From Perognathus longimembris pacificus (lineage: Eukaryota > Chordata > Mammalia > Rodentia > Heteromyidae), in the NCBI RefSeq assembly GCF_023159225.1, contig NC_063171.1, positions 33,883,378-33,947,377 of the forward strand: 64,000 bases of DNA, in the 5' to 3' direction. The notes beneath the pieces were generated by a model. The model saw only the letters and a list, made by a program, of their open reading frames with translations. It did not search any database and was not told where the DNA came from. Position 1 is the first letter of the stretch; each line of letters begins with the position of its first letter. The position numbers and the translations under genes were made by a program. Shown in pieces: positions 9,990 to 20,957 of the stretch.

Positions 9990-11610
9990 GTTCTTGACTT
10001 ACTGAGAAAGAATAGGAACACACATTGAAAGTTGTTATGATCTAAAATGAATCTTGTCTATAAAATGGTGAAGAAAAGTAAATTTGTGCTAATATTTCCA
10101 GATTTTCTACACCTCAAACTGCAAAAGTTCCAGACACCATGTATATATGACAAGTGCTTAGCTAAGATGAAAATGCCATTAAATTTATGAATGAAAGTAG
10201 TGAGGAAAAAAATGTGTTCCTGCTGATGGCAAGTTGAGACACCAGAGAGCATTGAGATTACACAAAATGCTTCAGCTATTATCCTGTAAAATGACTGACG
10301 CTGAGCCACTCACTGTAAGGGATGGTTACATATTCAGGAATACATTTGGACTGAAAAATATAAAAAATTACTGAAGATGCTTGCCTACCAATGAAGAATT
10401 AGTTTCCATGTTTCTGGAGAAAAAAATACTATCTTCAATTGCAATAAAATCCAGTTCTGTGGGGGAGAAGACACCCAATAAAACCGTCATTGATAAAGGT
10501 GTAAAAGAGACACCAGGGCATAAAAAAAAGTTGTAGGAAGGCTACATCATCTCTGAGGATGGGGACAATATTGCAGGGAATATGATAAAGCCAGGTATAG
10601 TGTACAGAGCAAAGAAGATATCCACTCTCAAAAACAAAAACAAAACAAAAATTATCCATCTTCTATTTTGGCAACAAAATCTGAATGATAGGAACAGTCA
10701 TCTTAATTATGGAATAGTTCCACCAATGCTTTATCCCAGAAGTGAAAAACTATTTGGAAGAGAAAGGGTTAGAATTTCAAGACCTATTAATAATAGACAA
10801 TGCACCTGGCCATCCTGAGTTTGTTTGCTATGAAAATGCCGAGGGTGTATTTTTGCCTCCAAATACAAACTCATGGCTTTCGTCTCTCAACCAGGACATT
10901 ATTGGCTTATCAAAGCCATAACCACCTGCTTGGTGTATGATCACATTTGATTAGAAATGGATTCAGATCCTAATCTGGGCATAGCATAGTGCTGGAAATC
11001 ATTCACTGTTACTGGCGCAATAACATTCATCAAGTTGCAATGGATGAATTACAACAAGAAACTGTAAATGCCTGCTGAAAGAACTTATGGAGTGAAATCA
11101 TTAATGAATTTAATGGCTTCCTGGGGATTGATGGAGAAGAGAGGAAAATCATTCACACAGTAAGACAGGTGAGTGGAGAAGGCTATGCCAAACCTCATTG
11201 AAGAAGTAGAAAAGTATATTGAGGTCTACTGAAAAGTATTAACAAAGAAGGTAATTGTAAGACCTTGCTTGTTTAGTCATCAACAGAGAAAGAAAAAGAT
11301 GATACTGCAGGAGAAACTAGAGCAGAATAAGCTGGGTTGACATTACCAAAGTCTATGGAAGTATTTCAAAATGTTTAGTCATCAAAGGACAAAATTATTG
11401 AAGAGACTCTGGATGGAAAGCAGCACTGAAGAAAACCATACAGTCATCAAAAATTGCAACCTCTGCAACAATGTTTCCATAGTTAAAGAGAAATAGAGGA
11501 CAATATCCCAGAACAATATTCTTCCATAATGTTTGGCTATAAAAACCTTCAAGTATTGAAGACTCATTGTCCACATCATCTTTTTATGACATCCAACTAC
11601 TGATGTTGTC
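9990..11610 (+). pseudogene. Tigger transposase pseudogene (DDE, pogo family)
   Basis: A decayed coding region for a pogo-type DDE/D transposase, which in life would bind the element's ends and catalyse its excision and integration in the nucleus. In order I can read part of the DNA-binding region (10107-10330, 'cacctcaaactgcaaaagtt'), 'MIKPGIVYRAK' followed by an Asn/Lys-rich run (from 10582), the hallmark IDNAPGHPE (10793-10819) that carries the second catalytic Asp, and FLPPNTN in the same frame (10850-10870). That frame then ends in a stop near 10919. Further downstream, fragments such as 'CWKSFT' (about 10993) and 'LTLPK' (about 11340) appear in other frames. Many stops and frameshifts make it non-functional. 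Confidence 0.85.
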
Positions 11611-11790
11611 ATGGCTCAAAGATCCAGGACTACCCAAGTCAAATGATCTCCCTTTTGATGTATGGTTAGAATGTCAGTAGTCACCAAACACTGTGTCATG
11701 GTGTTCACTTCACTTGCCTCAACTCTTCAAGTGACACTGTGCTGTCTCTCATCTGCACAAGAAAAACAATGCATATCCTATGAAATTTAA

Positions 11791-11945
11791 AAAATGAGGA
11801 GGAGGGTTGTATTGCGAGAGATGAGGGAGAATGTTCAAAGGGGTAACATCAATCAAGATAGATTGTACAAATATACTGATTTGGATTGCATGTATATACT
11901 GATTTGTTGAATGATAAGTGCTCATACAACTACTTAAAGATAATA
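11791..11945 (+). mobile_element. L1 3' UTR fragment, type II
   Basis: Contains 'ggtaacatcaatcaagatag', 'attgtacaaatatactg', 'gatttgttgaatgataagt' and 'catacaactacttaaagata'. The same arrangement occurs at 13985-14165 and 38518-39236, where it follows a recognisable L1 ORF2 end. The element directly follows the Tigger and precedes a SINE. Confidence 0.8.
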
Positions 11946-12136
11946 CAACTGAATGTCAGTGGCTCACACCTGTAATCCTAGCTAGTCAGGAGGCTGAGAT
12001 CTGAGAATTTCCATTTGAAGCCAGCCAAGGCAGGAAAGTCTGAGACACTTATCTCCAATTAACCACTAGAAAACTTGTGGCTCAAAAGTGGGAGAGCTCC
12101 CAGACTCTGAGTTCAAGCCCCATAAGTGACCAAAAC
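11946..12136 (+). mobile_element. 7SL-Geo SINE with target-site duplication
   Basis: B1-like head ('gtggctcacacctgtaatcc'), 'cacttatctccaattaacca' linker and a shortened Geo tail ('gagttcaagcccc'). The 10-base 'aaagataata' occurs just before it (11936-11945) and just after it (12137-12146), a good target-site duplication. It inserted into the end of the L1 tail. Confidence 0.9.
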
Positions 12137-12146
12137 AAAGATAATA

Positions 12147-13453
12147 AAGACATAATTGAAAAAGAAGGATACATATGACACATGACACAAAAATTGTTTG
12201 AAAAAGAACAGAGAAAACAACTTGACGAAACTACTTATACTGTGTTGTTGTAATTCTCCTTGCCTTCTTCTTAATGTGATTCAGGGGGCTTTGGAAATTT
12301 CATTGTGTTAACCTCCTTACAGTTAGTCTCTTTCTTTAAGGTAATTGTTTCCTTTGTATGAGAGAACAGGTGACTGAAAGAATTCCATCCTTATTTGTAT
12401 TAGAATCCAAACAATCACTAAGGGAACTTTCATTGGATTATGCAAGGAGGGTGAGGCATAAAAGGAAAAATAAATACAGAGACATAACAGAAAATAAAAT
12501 TAACATGTCAGAGTTATAAAATGGGTTTGTATTCTTCCTGATGATGGAGAAAATGTGTAATTTTATGATAGCTCTAGTAGTGTAGATTGCAGCAAAGCTC
12601 TATTGCAAGCATTGGTGAGAATGTATATTTTTGATGTGCCTTCATCAAAGCCACTTCAAAATACTATAGGTTTTAAGTTGAAGGCACATGCACTGGTGGC
12701 ATGGCCACATAACAAAGGTCATCCAGGACAGGTAGCTCTGCTCTGGGAAAGGTGGAGGGGGCTTAAACTAAAAAGCAACGTGATGTTCATACTGTTTGTC
12801 CTACATTTGTCCATGGATAGCTGGCTTTGTAATATCTACTTTCTAAGGAAGGGGAGATTAAATGATGCACAGTCATGCAGGGCTTATTTACTGTGCTGTA
12901 TGAAAGTTGAGAATTATTCATGGCCACGTCATGGAGGGGCATACATCCACGTGAGAAGGAACAAACCTCACAGACGAGCACTTGAGTTAATTGCAACATA
13001 AGGCCCTGGACATACAATGAAGTCTCTGGTGACAGATTCAGAGAGCAAAGAAGGCACTGCACAGAAACGAATTCCCTCATCAAAGCAGAGACTGTCGCTT
13101 AGACTGTGGTTCTGAGAAGGGGAAAATGTATTGAAAGAAGCTGTTTACTTAAGTCGGCCTGTCAGATCACTGTGGTGAACACACGTGGTCTGTTAGCTCA
13201 CTGAGCTCACCTTGCACATTGATTGTAGCACTTGTTTACTTATCATGGCTTCTCCCAGCCTGACACTTCAACTTGGCTCCCATCTCTTATGATTAAATAT
13301 ACCTTCTGATTTGTTTTAATGAATGGTGTATGAGCTAGTTTTTCCCAATCTTCCTTCACCTTTGTAGATACTGTACAGGATTAGGAACCAGACATTGAAA
13401 TGCTTTTTGTTTTTTTGTGTGAACAGTTTATCTATCATTGAACTGTTTTCATT

Positions 13454-13455
<2 letters not shown>
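12147..13455. other. Non-coding sequence, nothing recognised
   Basis: No recognised repeat. The open frame at 12603-13001 (+, 132 codons) starts with an ATG but has no recognisable domain and no supporting splice or promoter signal, so I do not call a gene. A weak L1-like phrase ('gcattggtgagaatgtatat' near 12610) may indicate an old L1 piece. Confidence 0.45.

Positions 13456-13498
<43 letters not shown>
13456..13498. repeat. (CA)n microsatellite
   Basis: A nearly perfect CA dinucleotide array of about 21 units on the plus strand. Confidence 0.97.
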
Positions 13499-13499
<1 letters not shown>

Positions 13500-13842
13500 C
13501 TTCCCCCTCTTAAAGCTTCATCATTTTCCTTGGCCAGTAGCCAATTTGGTTTTTATCTTAATGAAACTGGAACCATGTTGGTTGCTCTCTGTCAACTGTG
13601 CTTGGAAGGGCTTTACTCACGTAATGCTTCGCTACCCACTTCCCGGGCTGCCTTTGCATGTGCTGATGGTTTCTGCTAATTCAGAAAAGGCAGGGGAAAA
13701 TCTTTCATTTGATCATGATCATCTGTAATCCTCAAGTGATCAGTGTTGAAATACACAGGAAAGTGATGTTTTACATGTGTTTTGCAATCCATAGGGGGGC
13801 ACCTGCCTCCTAAAAACATCTATGTTGGGAAAGTGTTTCATT

Positions 13843-13844
13843 CC

Positions 13845-13892
<48 letters not shown>
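13843..13892. repeat. (TATC)n microsatellite
   Basis: About 12 perfect TATC/CTAT tetranucleotide units; likely polymorphic. Confidence 0.97.
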
Positions 13893-13984
13893 CTATTTTC
13901 AGAATAAATCACAAGATTCCTGGGACTTGTTTCAAGGTAATCTTGAGATAGGTAGATCTGGTGATTAGAATCATAACATTCAAT

Positions 13985-14165
13985 ATACATTTGTGAAAAA
14001 TAGGACCATGTAACTTGAGGGGATGGGTGGGATTGGGAGAGAGAAATATAGAAAGATGGAAAGGTGATACTAATTAAGATGCATTGTACTCATAAATGAA
14101 CATGTTGAGTTGAAATGACTTTATCCAACTATTTAACAATAACAAAAAACAAGTTTAATTTAAAA
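13985..14165 (+). mobile_element. L1 3' UTR fragment, type II
   Basis: Blocks 'gataggaccatgtaac'-like start, 'atactaattaagatgcattg', 'ataaatgaacatgttgagt' and 'ccaactatttaacaataac', then an A-rich tail. Matches the type II L1 tail at 38518-39236. 5'-truncated to the UTR. Confidence 0.8.
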
Positions 14166-15591
14166 AGTAATCCAGCTGACATGTGTTAATATTGGTTGGA
14201 TCTGGACGATGGATCACTGGAGCCCATTATTCTATTGTCTACCTGCAGATGGTTAAAATATTTTGTAAGCTTTTTGAGAAATGCATGTATTCTGATGGGA
14301 TTGAGATCAGGGTAAAATATTGACCTCAAGGTACACAAGGCTGACGAACAAATAAGGTGCCCAGTGACTTCACTTATTCACCTGCTCATCATAAAGCTCA
14401 CTAATGAACTGATGTATTGTGGCACCCTCCCCTAGGCCTGTGGTGAGGACTCTGAGGCAGTTTTTTGGCAGCTACTGCATGAACTCACTGTAGTTGACAA
14501 GATGGATGATATTCGATGGTCATTCCCACATAAGATATTAATGAGCTAGAGTGATTTCTCCATTTTCTCAACACATCTGGGTGGTGGTACCAAGTACCTG
14601 TGGCAGGTAAATAGAGGGAAGGGAGGATGGTGACATACAAGAAATACAGCACAACCTAGATAAGCCCGATACATAGCACAGCCTTATAGTAATATGATGT
14701 AAGGAAATAATGCCTTGCCCTGCAGAAGCCTTGACAAATAACAGAAGTCTTCACTGCAGATCTCTACCAAGGTGTTACACAGGTGTTTCATAGTACTAAA
14801 CACCAAAAAATTACTTTACATTTTTCTTTAAAGCTATTTTCTTCCTTCCAAGATTTTATTTCTCTCCCTGCCTCCCTTACTCTCCATCTCTAGCTCCTCT
14901 GTCTCCTCATCACTTTCTGCCCCCATTGCTTTCTGTCCCCTTCTTGCAACTCCAAGCCGCACCTTCAAACACTCTGCTGTGACACATGGCCTCCCCTGCT
15001 GGGAACAGCCCTTTGGGAAATGTGGTGTGATCCTCACTATGACAGCTTTTATCACAAGCATCAGCTTTACTGGAATTCTCATGAGTAAAATTCCACACTT
15101 TGTTGAGAAAATAGAACTTTCTCTTCTGTTCCAGGAATAGTGCCATCCTTCCTGTTCCCAGAGCCATCAAGCCTGGCTGACTGCCTGGTCTCCTCTTTTA
15201 GGAAGATGAGGGAGAGGTATGCTACAGGGTTGCAACCCTCTCTCAGGCTGTGACCTCAGGAACTAGGTGTGGAAATGGATGGAGCTGGGCTGTATTTGTT
15301 GTCCAAAGCTTTAGTCAAAATCCCAGGCAGGGTTAAGTCAGATTCACGGTTCAAAGGTAACAGGGAGAAAAGCAGAGTTCTTATCAGTGGTCACCAGGAG
15401 TCTAGAAAATCAAAGACAAGCCAGCTTTCATCCTCAAGGGGATGAATGGAGAGCTGTGATAAAACTGCTCAAAAATGGAGAAGCCAAAGAAAACACATAG
15501 AGTAATATTACATGTTTTCAGAGAATAAGAGCTTTAATGCTACTCAAGGCAGTGATTGGGAGGTGTATATTTGTGTGTATCTAAGGGAGGG
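14166..15591. other. Non-coding sequence, nothing recognised
   Basis: Mixed composition. 14330-14640 and 14850-15330 look like unique DNA. Minus-strand open frames at 14834-15082 and 14910-15170 overlap each other in different frames and show no domain. Confidence 0.45.
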
Positions 15592-15605
15592 AGAGGGAGA
15601 GGGAG

Positions 15606-15684
<79 letters not shown>

Positions 15685-15700
15685 CAGACACACAGAGGCA
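15592..15700. repeat. (GGGAGA)(CA)n(GA)n compound microsatellite
   Basis: Short GGGAGA units, then about 8 CA units, then about 30 GA units, closing with mixed CACAGAG units. Purine-rich on the plus strand. The open frame across it reads as Arg/Glu repeats and is an artefact of the dinucleotide. Confidence 0.97.
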
Positions 15701-17124
15701 CAGAGAGGAGAATTTCTTTATGATCCAGGATCTACAATCTCAGCATTTCTTTCCTTTAATTCACCAACCCTATTCTGGGATATTCATGTCTCTTTCTAGC
15801 ACTGATATTTCTATATAAAGTCTATATTCTTGTTTACCCCAAGTCATCAAGAATTAGTGAATGCATTTATGAAATAAGATACTTCTAAGTGTTAAGAATA
15901 TTTGAAGATTTTTAAACTCAATTAAAAAAATGAATGGTTGATATGTTAGGTCTGATTATTATACATTTTAAGATCTTAAGGTGTGGCCCAGAAGACGGTT
16001 GAAGCTATGTTTTTAATACTGAGGTGACTGAGTAATTACTACTAGTAGACATTCCTGTAGACTTTTGGAAGGAATGTCATCTATGGGACTTGAATTGTAC
16101 TTCCACAGTCTTCTCAGAGGTATTTTGTTCTAATATCTCTGTTTTCATAGGTATGTATCTGTTAGGAAAAAATGACAATATTTTATATCTATCAGTTTGC
16201 TTTTGTGGTTTATCATTTGCTCTGGGGTACAGAAAATTAAAATTACATGATAGAGGTGTTCAAAACATTACTGTGTATAAGCCACTTACACTGAGTGTAA
16301 CATGTTAAAAATAAGCTACTGTATGTATGCCAAGAATATTACTGATTAAATTTGTACTATAAAATCTCATGCTGTGAGTGGCAGAAGACATTGATATGGA
16401 TTTGAGGTACAGAATGTTTATCAGGGATTCATAACTGTAAGGAAAGATGCATAGGAAAGAAGACATTTATGACACTGTCTCAGAAAGGCCTCAGCCACGC
16501 TGGCAGCGAGTTAGGGAGTGAAGACTGTCTCACAGGGTGCCCGCGGTATTGTATTGATAAATATTTAATGACTTTCCTGGTGGGGGAAATATCCTATTTA
16601 TATTTCATGGTGAATAGACTCCTATCATGGGTGAGGCCAAGTGATCAAGTTGATGTAAATAGGCAGGGAATTGGAAATACCTGGGTAGAATTGGCATCTA
16701 CAAGATAACATTAAATACTCTGGCATTCCACTAGGCACATAAGATCGGTAGGTGTTGCTTTGCAAGGTCATGGGATGTAGCTTGCTTTGCAAGAAAAATC
16801 CTGGATAATGCTTCTTTCTACACTTGCTCTAGAACTTCAAAGAGCTTTGGACTGCCTTGTATTTTAACAGAGTTACAAGTCCTTTCTGAAATGATGGGGA
16901 ATGCTCACCTCTCTCCCATATTCCACCCTTTGCACCCCTCAGGTACACTTCCACATAGAATAACATCATAGCTTGGCCCCACACAGCCAGAAATTGTTGA
17001 GACACAAAGCACGGCTTCTAGGTACGTTATTGGATGTGATGGTGAGGCCACTGCTGCCTCAGCCCCTTGGTTGCTGAACTGAATTTTTCTTCTTGTCAGG
17101 TGCACACCATATATTGTGTCTCAT
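15701..17124. other. Non-coding sequence, nothing recognised
   Basis: AT-rich at 15800-16450 and more mixed after that. No recognised repeat. Open frames at 16090-16308 and 16469-16708 are short and without domain features. Confidence 0.45.
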
Positions 17125-17300
17125 TTTAGAATTCATGAACCATATGGGTTCTGTGGCAATAGCAAAACTTGGCCATTGTAATGCCAAATCAGCAACAGAC
17201 ACCATGAACATGAATCAGGATGCTGTATTCCAGGCAAACTTTTATTTAGAAAAACAGGTGCTGGAATGGGATTGCCAATCTCTGCTCAGGAGCCTACCTT
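17125..17300 (-). mobile_element. MER5A-like hAT (Charlie) MITE fragment
   Basis: Read on the plus strand, 'gggttctgtggcaatagca', 'ttggccattgtaatgcc', 'acatgaatcaggatgctgt', 'ccaggcaaacttttatttag' and 'aaaaacaggtgctgg' match in order the complement of a MER5A-type non-autonomous hAT element ('aataaaactttatttacaaa' core). It codes for nothing and is ancient and immobile. Confidence 0.68.
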
Positions 17301-17799
17301 CTGGGCTGGGGCACCAGCTGTGCCTCAATAGGTTTATGCAGCATTTTCCAAGAGGCCAGCTGTTTCTGGGCACCATGGCCTGTGCTGGGACTGTGGGATC
17401 CTATGTCCCTGAGTGAGCCTGTCTCATATGGAGTCCATTGTGAGTGGGTCCCATGATTGCTTAGTCCCTAGATAGTGGTCCTGGCTGAGGCTCTGGGAAC
17501 AGAAAGGCAAATCCATACAGGAAACATTTCCTTGAAGATGGACTGCTAACCTTTTTTGGTATGGGGGACCAAAAGTAGTTTATCTGTTGCCAAATGGCCA
17601 GAGGGTACCTTAAAGGAAGTGCCACATAGAAAGCTCAGGGTCAGTCTCTTTCACTGTCAGTTTAAACTCTCAGCCACAACAGGAGGCATTGTAGTTGAGA
17701 GATAATGCATAGCCTTCATCTCTCCGCCCATGGCCCCCTGGGCTCATGTGTCTATCATGTGCTGAGGCCTTTCATATAGTTAGCTACTTAGCATCACAG
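17301..17799. other. Non-coding sequence, nothing recognised
   Basis: GC content is higher than in the surroundings. No repeat family recognised with confidence. It may belong to the same old element suggested for 17800-19300, but I see no diagnostic block. Confidence 0.35.
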
Positions 17800-19300
17800 T
17801 GGGTGTTAACATGTGATCACATGTGATAACACACGTATATATTTTTTTCATATCTCCATCCAAGAGTTCTTTGTTCTTAGTACTCTTATCTTTTCTTCTA
17901 AGAGTCTATCCTTCTGGTCAAGTTATTCTTGACTGCCTAGGGATTCGTATATACCCCAATGTTGGACCATTTTTCTCTACACACAAGTGTCTGAACAGAT
18001 GTACAGTTCAAATATTCACCTGCTGTGATTTCCTCTCACCATTATTGTCACTTAAAACCATCCTTGAAGGAGGGTCTGCAGTGACACTAGCAACTTAGAG
18101 CTTGCTTTCAGGTACCAAATGAACCTTTTTATTAACCAAGACTGAGCCTTTTCCTCCTTTTGGGTTCTCCCAAAGAGCCACAGATGTAAGCTGAGGGAGT
18201 GGCTCTAGGATGAGAATGGAGGAATCTCACAACGGGGTTCTGCAGCTTAGTCTCACCTTCTGATCCACTTGAGCCCACTAGAAAGGCACCATTTCTAGCC
18301 ATCAGTGGATTGCTGCTGGGTCAATTTGTCTTATAAGTTGGTGAATAACATAGTAGCTAGCATATGGTGGATAATTCTAGTTGCATAATTATTGGTGTCT
18401 TATCTACCAGTCAAAAACCTGGTGACTGATGTGCACCAATGTCAAGTTATAGATTCCATTTATACATACGAAAGCTGGTGCAGTATGTATCTGCTTGCTA
18501 AGTCCACAGACCCAGTAGACCCTGCTGTAGGTTGGATTGTTCTTGTTGTTATTCCAGTACTGGAGCTTGAACACAGAGCTGATGTGTCATCTTTTAGTTT
18601 TTTGATCAAGACTGGTGCTTTACCATTTGATTCACAACTCCATCGCTAGATTTTAAGTCTCATGGACTTTCCTGCATGGGTTGGCTTCAAATAATGATCC
18701 TTAGATCTCAGTCTCCTGAGTAGCTAGGATTGCAGACATGAGACATTGGTGCTTGACTACTTAGATTAGTTTTTAACTAGGACTCTTTCTTGATGACTAC
18801 CATGTGCCTCTATTTCAACAGCTATCCCAAATGGTCCTTCAGATCTCTACATGTCAACGTTGACTTCATTTTTGCTTAGTAGCTTTACGTTTTATAAAGT
18901 GTTTGGTATTTCTCTTTATCCACCTGTACATGGCCATAGGTCTCTTTGGTGAAGACTGGTGGAACTATTACTATGTGTATTTGTCAAGGGTTATGCAATT
19001 CTTCATCCTGGGACATAGCTGAAATGTGGAACCATTAATAAGAGGTCTTGACATTATTTTGGAGTGATTGGTATTAACTTCCCGATCATCCATTTTTGAT
19101 TATGTTTTCTTCATTTGAGCTGTTACTCTTGAGAGCTGCCCATCTACTTTTGCCAACTTCATTTCCATGGCATGGTCTTCCATTGATCAACTTCATACTT
19201 GTTTGTGAGTCAGACTTCCTCAAATGCCACTCAGACTTTGCCACTCTATGGTAAGTATAATACCATGACATCTGGCGTTATGTGTTGTTCCTTGTCCTTT
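17800..19300 (-). mobile_element. Possible decayed ERVL/MaLR internal region, antisense
   Basis: On the minus strand this 1.5-kb block reads as degraded former coding sequence: long stretches with few stops and a Lys/Arg/Ser/Asn-rich composition, including a 61-codon open frame at 19086-19271. Its texture resembles internal regions of MaLR-type endogenous retroviral elements. I could not identify a protease, reverse transcriptase or integrase motif, so this is a weak call. A SINE (18528-18762) interrupts it. If it is retroviral, it is far too broken to encode protein. The alternative is simply unique DNA. Confidence 0.3.
18528..18762 (-). mobile_element. 7SL-Geo chimeric SINE
   Basis: The reverse complement shows a B1-like head ('gcaatcctagctactcagga'), the equivalent of 'ccatgcaggaaagtcc', and a diverged Geo tail ('gaatcaaatggtaaagcacc'). 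The A-rich tail lies at about 18537-18550 as T-rich plus-strand sequence. Confidence 0.8.
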
Positions 19301-19367
19301 GCCGTCCTGAGATTCTAAAGGCATTATGAGTTGTGGTACATTGCCCCCTCTCTATATAGTGCCTATT

Positions 19368-19487
19368 CCTTTTCTCCACTAGACTGGAAGTAATGTGAGG
19401 TCAGGCACTTGGTCATATACATTATTGTATTATTGTACCCAACACATTCCCAGCTGTTATATAGGCCTTCAACAAATGAATTATAAT
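19368..19487 (+). mobile_element. LINE-2 (L2) 3' end
   Basis: The blocks 'ccactagactggaagtaatg', 'tgaggtcaggcacttggtca', 'cccaacacattcccagctgt' and 'aggccttcaacaaatgaatt' follow the order of the L2 3' end ('gactgtaagctcc...gagggcaggga...ataggtgctcaataaat'). Diverged, as expected for this ancient family. Confidence 0.8.
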
Positions 19488-20119
19488 ACAGACATTTTTT
19501 GTTCAATTGCTCCATGCATTTAACATACATTCTCAGTTCTCAGGTATTTTATTATATTCAAAATGCTAACTTAGTGATCTGTCACGTGTGATGGATATGA
19601 AAACCCAGATCCTCCTGTAAGAGGAGACCTGGCTACAGGTGTGCTGTGCTTGTCATGTGACGGAAGGGGATGCTGCTTTGAAGGAGCTGCAAAACTCAAC
19701 CAACATGTCCTGGTGGGAGTCAGGCCTCAATATCCAGTGTGCCAGAATGTAACTGGGGCATCAGAGAATGTATTCTTTGGGGGCATTGTCTTTACATGCA
19801 TCATAGAACATCATAAGGAATAGTGTGAATTTACTGTTGAGATAGCAACCAGAAACATTGAAAACCTGATAACACACAATGAACAAAGATAAAATTCCTG
19901 ATTTTCCAATATGGACTATGCAAAAGGAAATTAATGATTCTGGGAAGAGAATAAAATAGAACTCCCATCTAGCAACTGGAAGAAATACCCAGTGATGTTT
20001 CCATAGTAACACCCAGAGGACAGGCTACCTATAAATGGCATGAAGGAAACAAGTGAGAGAGGCTCCACACCACAGACAGCTTTAGAATTGGAATTTCCCC
20101 CACAGGTCTACCTTTAATG
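19488..20119. other. Non-coding sequence, nothing recognised
   Basis: Mixed-composition, possibly unique sequence. Overlapping open frames on opposite strands (19641-19823 and 19761-20012) have no recognisable features. Confidence 0.45.
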
Positions 20120-20285
20120 GCTTACCTGACCTAGGTGTGCAGCATTTTCTCTGAACTTCAATTTTCTCAGTTATGAAATAGATCTAATAAACCTGTCATT
20201 ATCCTTTGATGAAGATGAACTAAAATATGGTTTGCAACCTATTCAGCAGAGTACTTAACACATAGAATAAGCGCAGTTACATTTA
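20120..20285 (+). mobile_element. MIR SINE
   Basis: Clear MIR order: 'ctgaacttcaattttctcag', 'ttatgaaatagatctaataa', 'gatgaagatgaactaaaata', 'agtacttaacacatagaata', 'agcgcagtta'. This matches the canonical run from the 'cctcagtttcctcatctgta' core to the 'gcctggcacatagtaagcgc' end. Confidence 0.85.
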
Positions 20286-20335
20286 AGGCTTAAGGCATGT
20301 ACTTGGGGTTATATTGGAAAAGCAGCCAAGAGAAA

Positions 20336-20445
20336 CTTTTTAATTTTTATTTATTTATTGTCAAAGTGATGTACAGAGAGGTTACAGTTTCATACGTAAG
20401 GCAGTCTGTACATTTCTTACCCAACTTGTTACCTCCTCCCTCTTT
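20336..20445 (-). mobile_element. L1 3' end (type I), host of the SINE stack
   Basis: On the plus strand, 'tttatttatttattgtcaaa', 'gtgatgtacagagaggttac', 'agtttcatacgtaaggcagt', 'tcttacccaacttgttacct' are the complement of the type I L1 3' UTR seen at 7245-7415. The tail then meets the 'tcctccctct' target sequence and the stacked SINEs. A few bases of L1 may continue after 20970. Confidence 0.82.
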
Positions 20446-20649
20446 TTTTTTTTTTTTTGCCAGTCCTGGGCCTTGGACTCAGGGCCCGAGCACCGTCCCT
20501 GGCTTCTTCCCGCTCAAGGCTAGCACTCTGCCACTTGAGCCACCGCGCCGCTTCTGGCCGTTTTCTGTATATGTGGTGCTGGGGAATCGAACCTAGGGCC
20601 TCGTGTATCCGAGGCAGGCACTCTTGCCACTAGGCTATATCCCCAGCCC
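20443..20649 (-). mobile_element. IDL-Geo SINE, copy A of a three-copy stack
   Basis: A complete, low-divergence IDL-Geo copy. On the minus strand: IDL with 'ggctggggatatagcctagt', A box 'tagtggcaagagtgcc', B box 'aggttcgattcccc', a short linker, the Geo unit and a poly-A tail (plus-strand T run 20443-20458). It still holds several CpGs, consistent with youth. Flanked on both sides by 'tcctccctct' (20434 and 20650). Confidence 0.95.
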
Positions 20650-20658
20650 TCCTCCCTC

Positions 20659-20740
20659 TTTTTTTTTTTTTTTTTTTTCGAACCTAGGGCCTCGTGTATC
20701 CGAGGCAGGCACTCTTGCCACTAGGCTATATCCCCAGCCC
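20659..20740 (-). mobile_element. 3'-truncated IDL monomer with poly-A, copy B of the stack
   Basis: On the minus strand only the first ~62 bases of IDL are present, from the 5' end to 'ccctaggttcg' in the B box, followed immediately by a poly-A run (plus-strand T run 20659-20678). The rest of IDL and all of Geo are missing. Flanked by the same 'tcctccctct' at 20650 and 20741. Its body is identical to the matching part of copies A and C as far as I can read. Confidence 0.92.
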
Positions 20741-20749
20741 TCCTCCCTC

Positions 20750-20957
20750 TTTTTTTTTTTTTTTTTGCCAGTCCTGGGCCTTGGACTCAGGGCCTGAGCA
20801 CTGTCCCTGGCTTCTTCTTGCTCAAGGCTAGCACTCTGCCACTTGAGCCACCGCGCCGCTTCTGGCCGTTTTCTGTATATGTGGTGCAGGGGAATCGAAC
20901 CTAGGGCCTCGTGTATCCGAGGCAGGCACTCTTGCCACTAGGCTATATCCCCAGCCC
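20750..20957 (-). mobile_element. IDL-Geo SINE, copy C of the stack
   Basis: A second complete IDL-Geo copy. It differs from copy A at about five or six positions, mostly in former CpGs (for example 'gggcctgagcactgtcc' against 'gggcccgagcaccgtcc') plus 'gtgcagggg' against 'gtgctgggg'. Poly-A tail is the plus-strand T run 20750-20766. Flanked by 'tcctccctct' at 20741 and 20960. Confidence 0.95.

Larger units (their letters stand above)
9430..11790 (+). mobile_element. Fossil Tigger DNA transposon (pogo branch, Tigger7-like)
   Basis: A nearly full-length copy of a cut-and-paste Tc1/mariner-superfamily element of the Tigger group. The 5' untranslated part ('ggaaaattccagaaatagg', 'gcccagtgtatttaagctgt', 'tatgctaccctcctgctagt') is followed by the transposase region and a 3' untranslated part ending near 11790. 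An L1 tail (9552-9782) is inserted in the 5' UTR. The terminal inverted repeats are too eroded to place exactly. Placement as Tigger7-like rests on remembered consensus. It is much older than the SINEs around it and is inactive. Confidence 0.85.

Noticed and set aside
10582..10818. Domesticated transposase gene from the Tigger
   Set aside because: The open piece is only 78 codons and the transposase region around it contains many stops and frameshifts.
12603..13001. 132-codon open frame overlapped by a 98-codon frame on the other strand
   Set aside because: No recognisable protein features; overlapping frames on both strands are expected by chance at this length.
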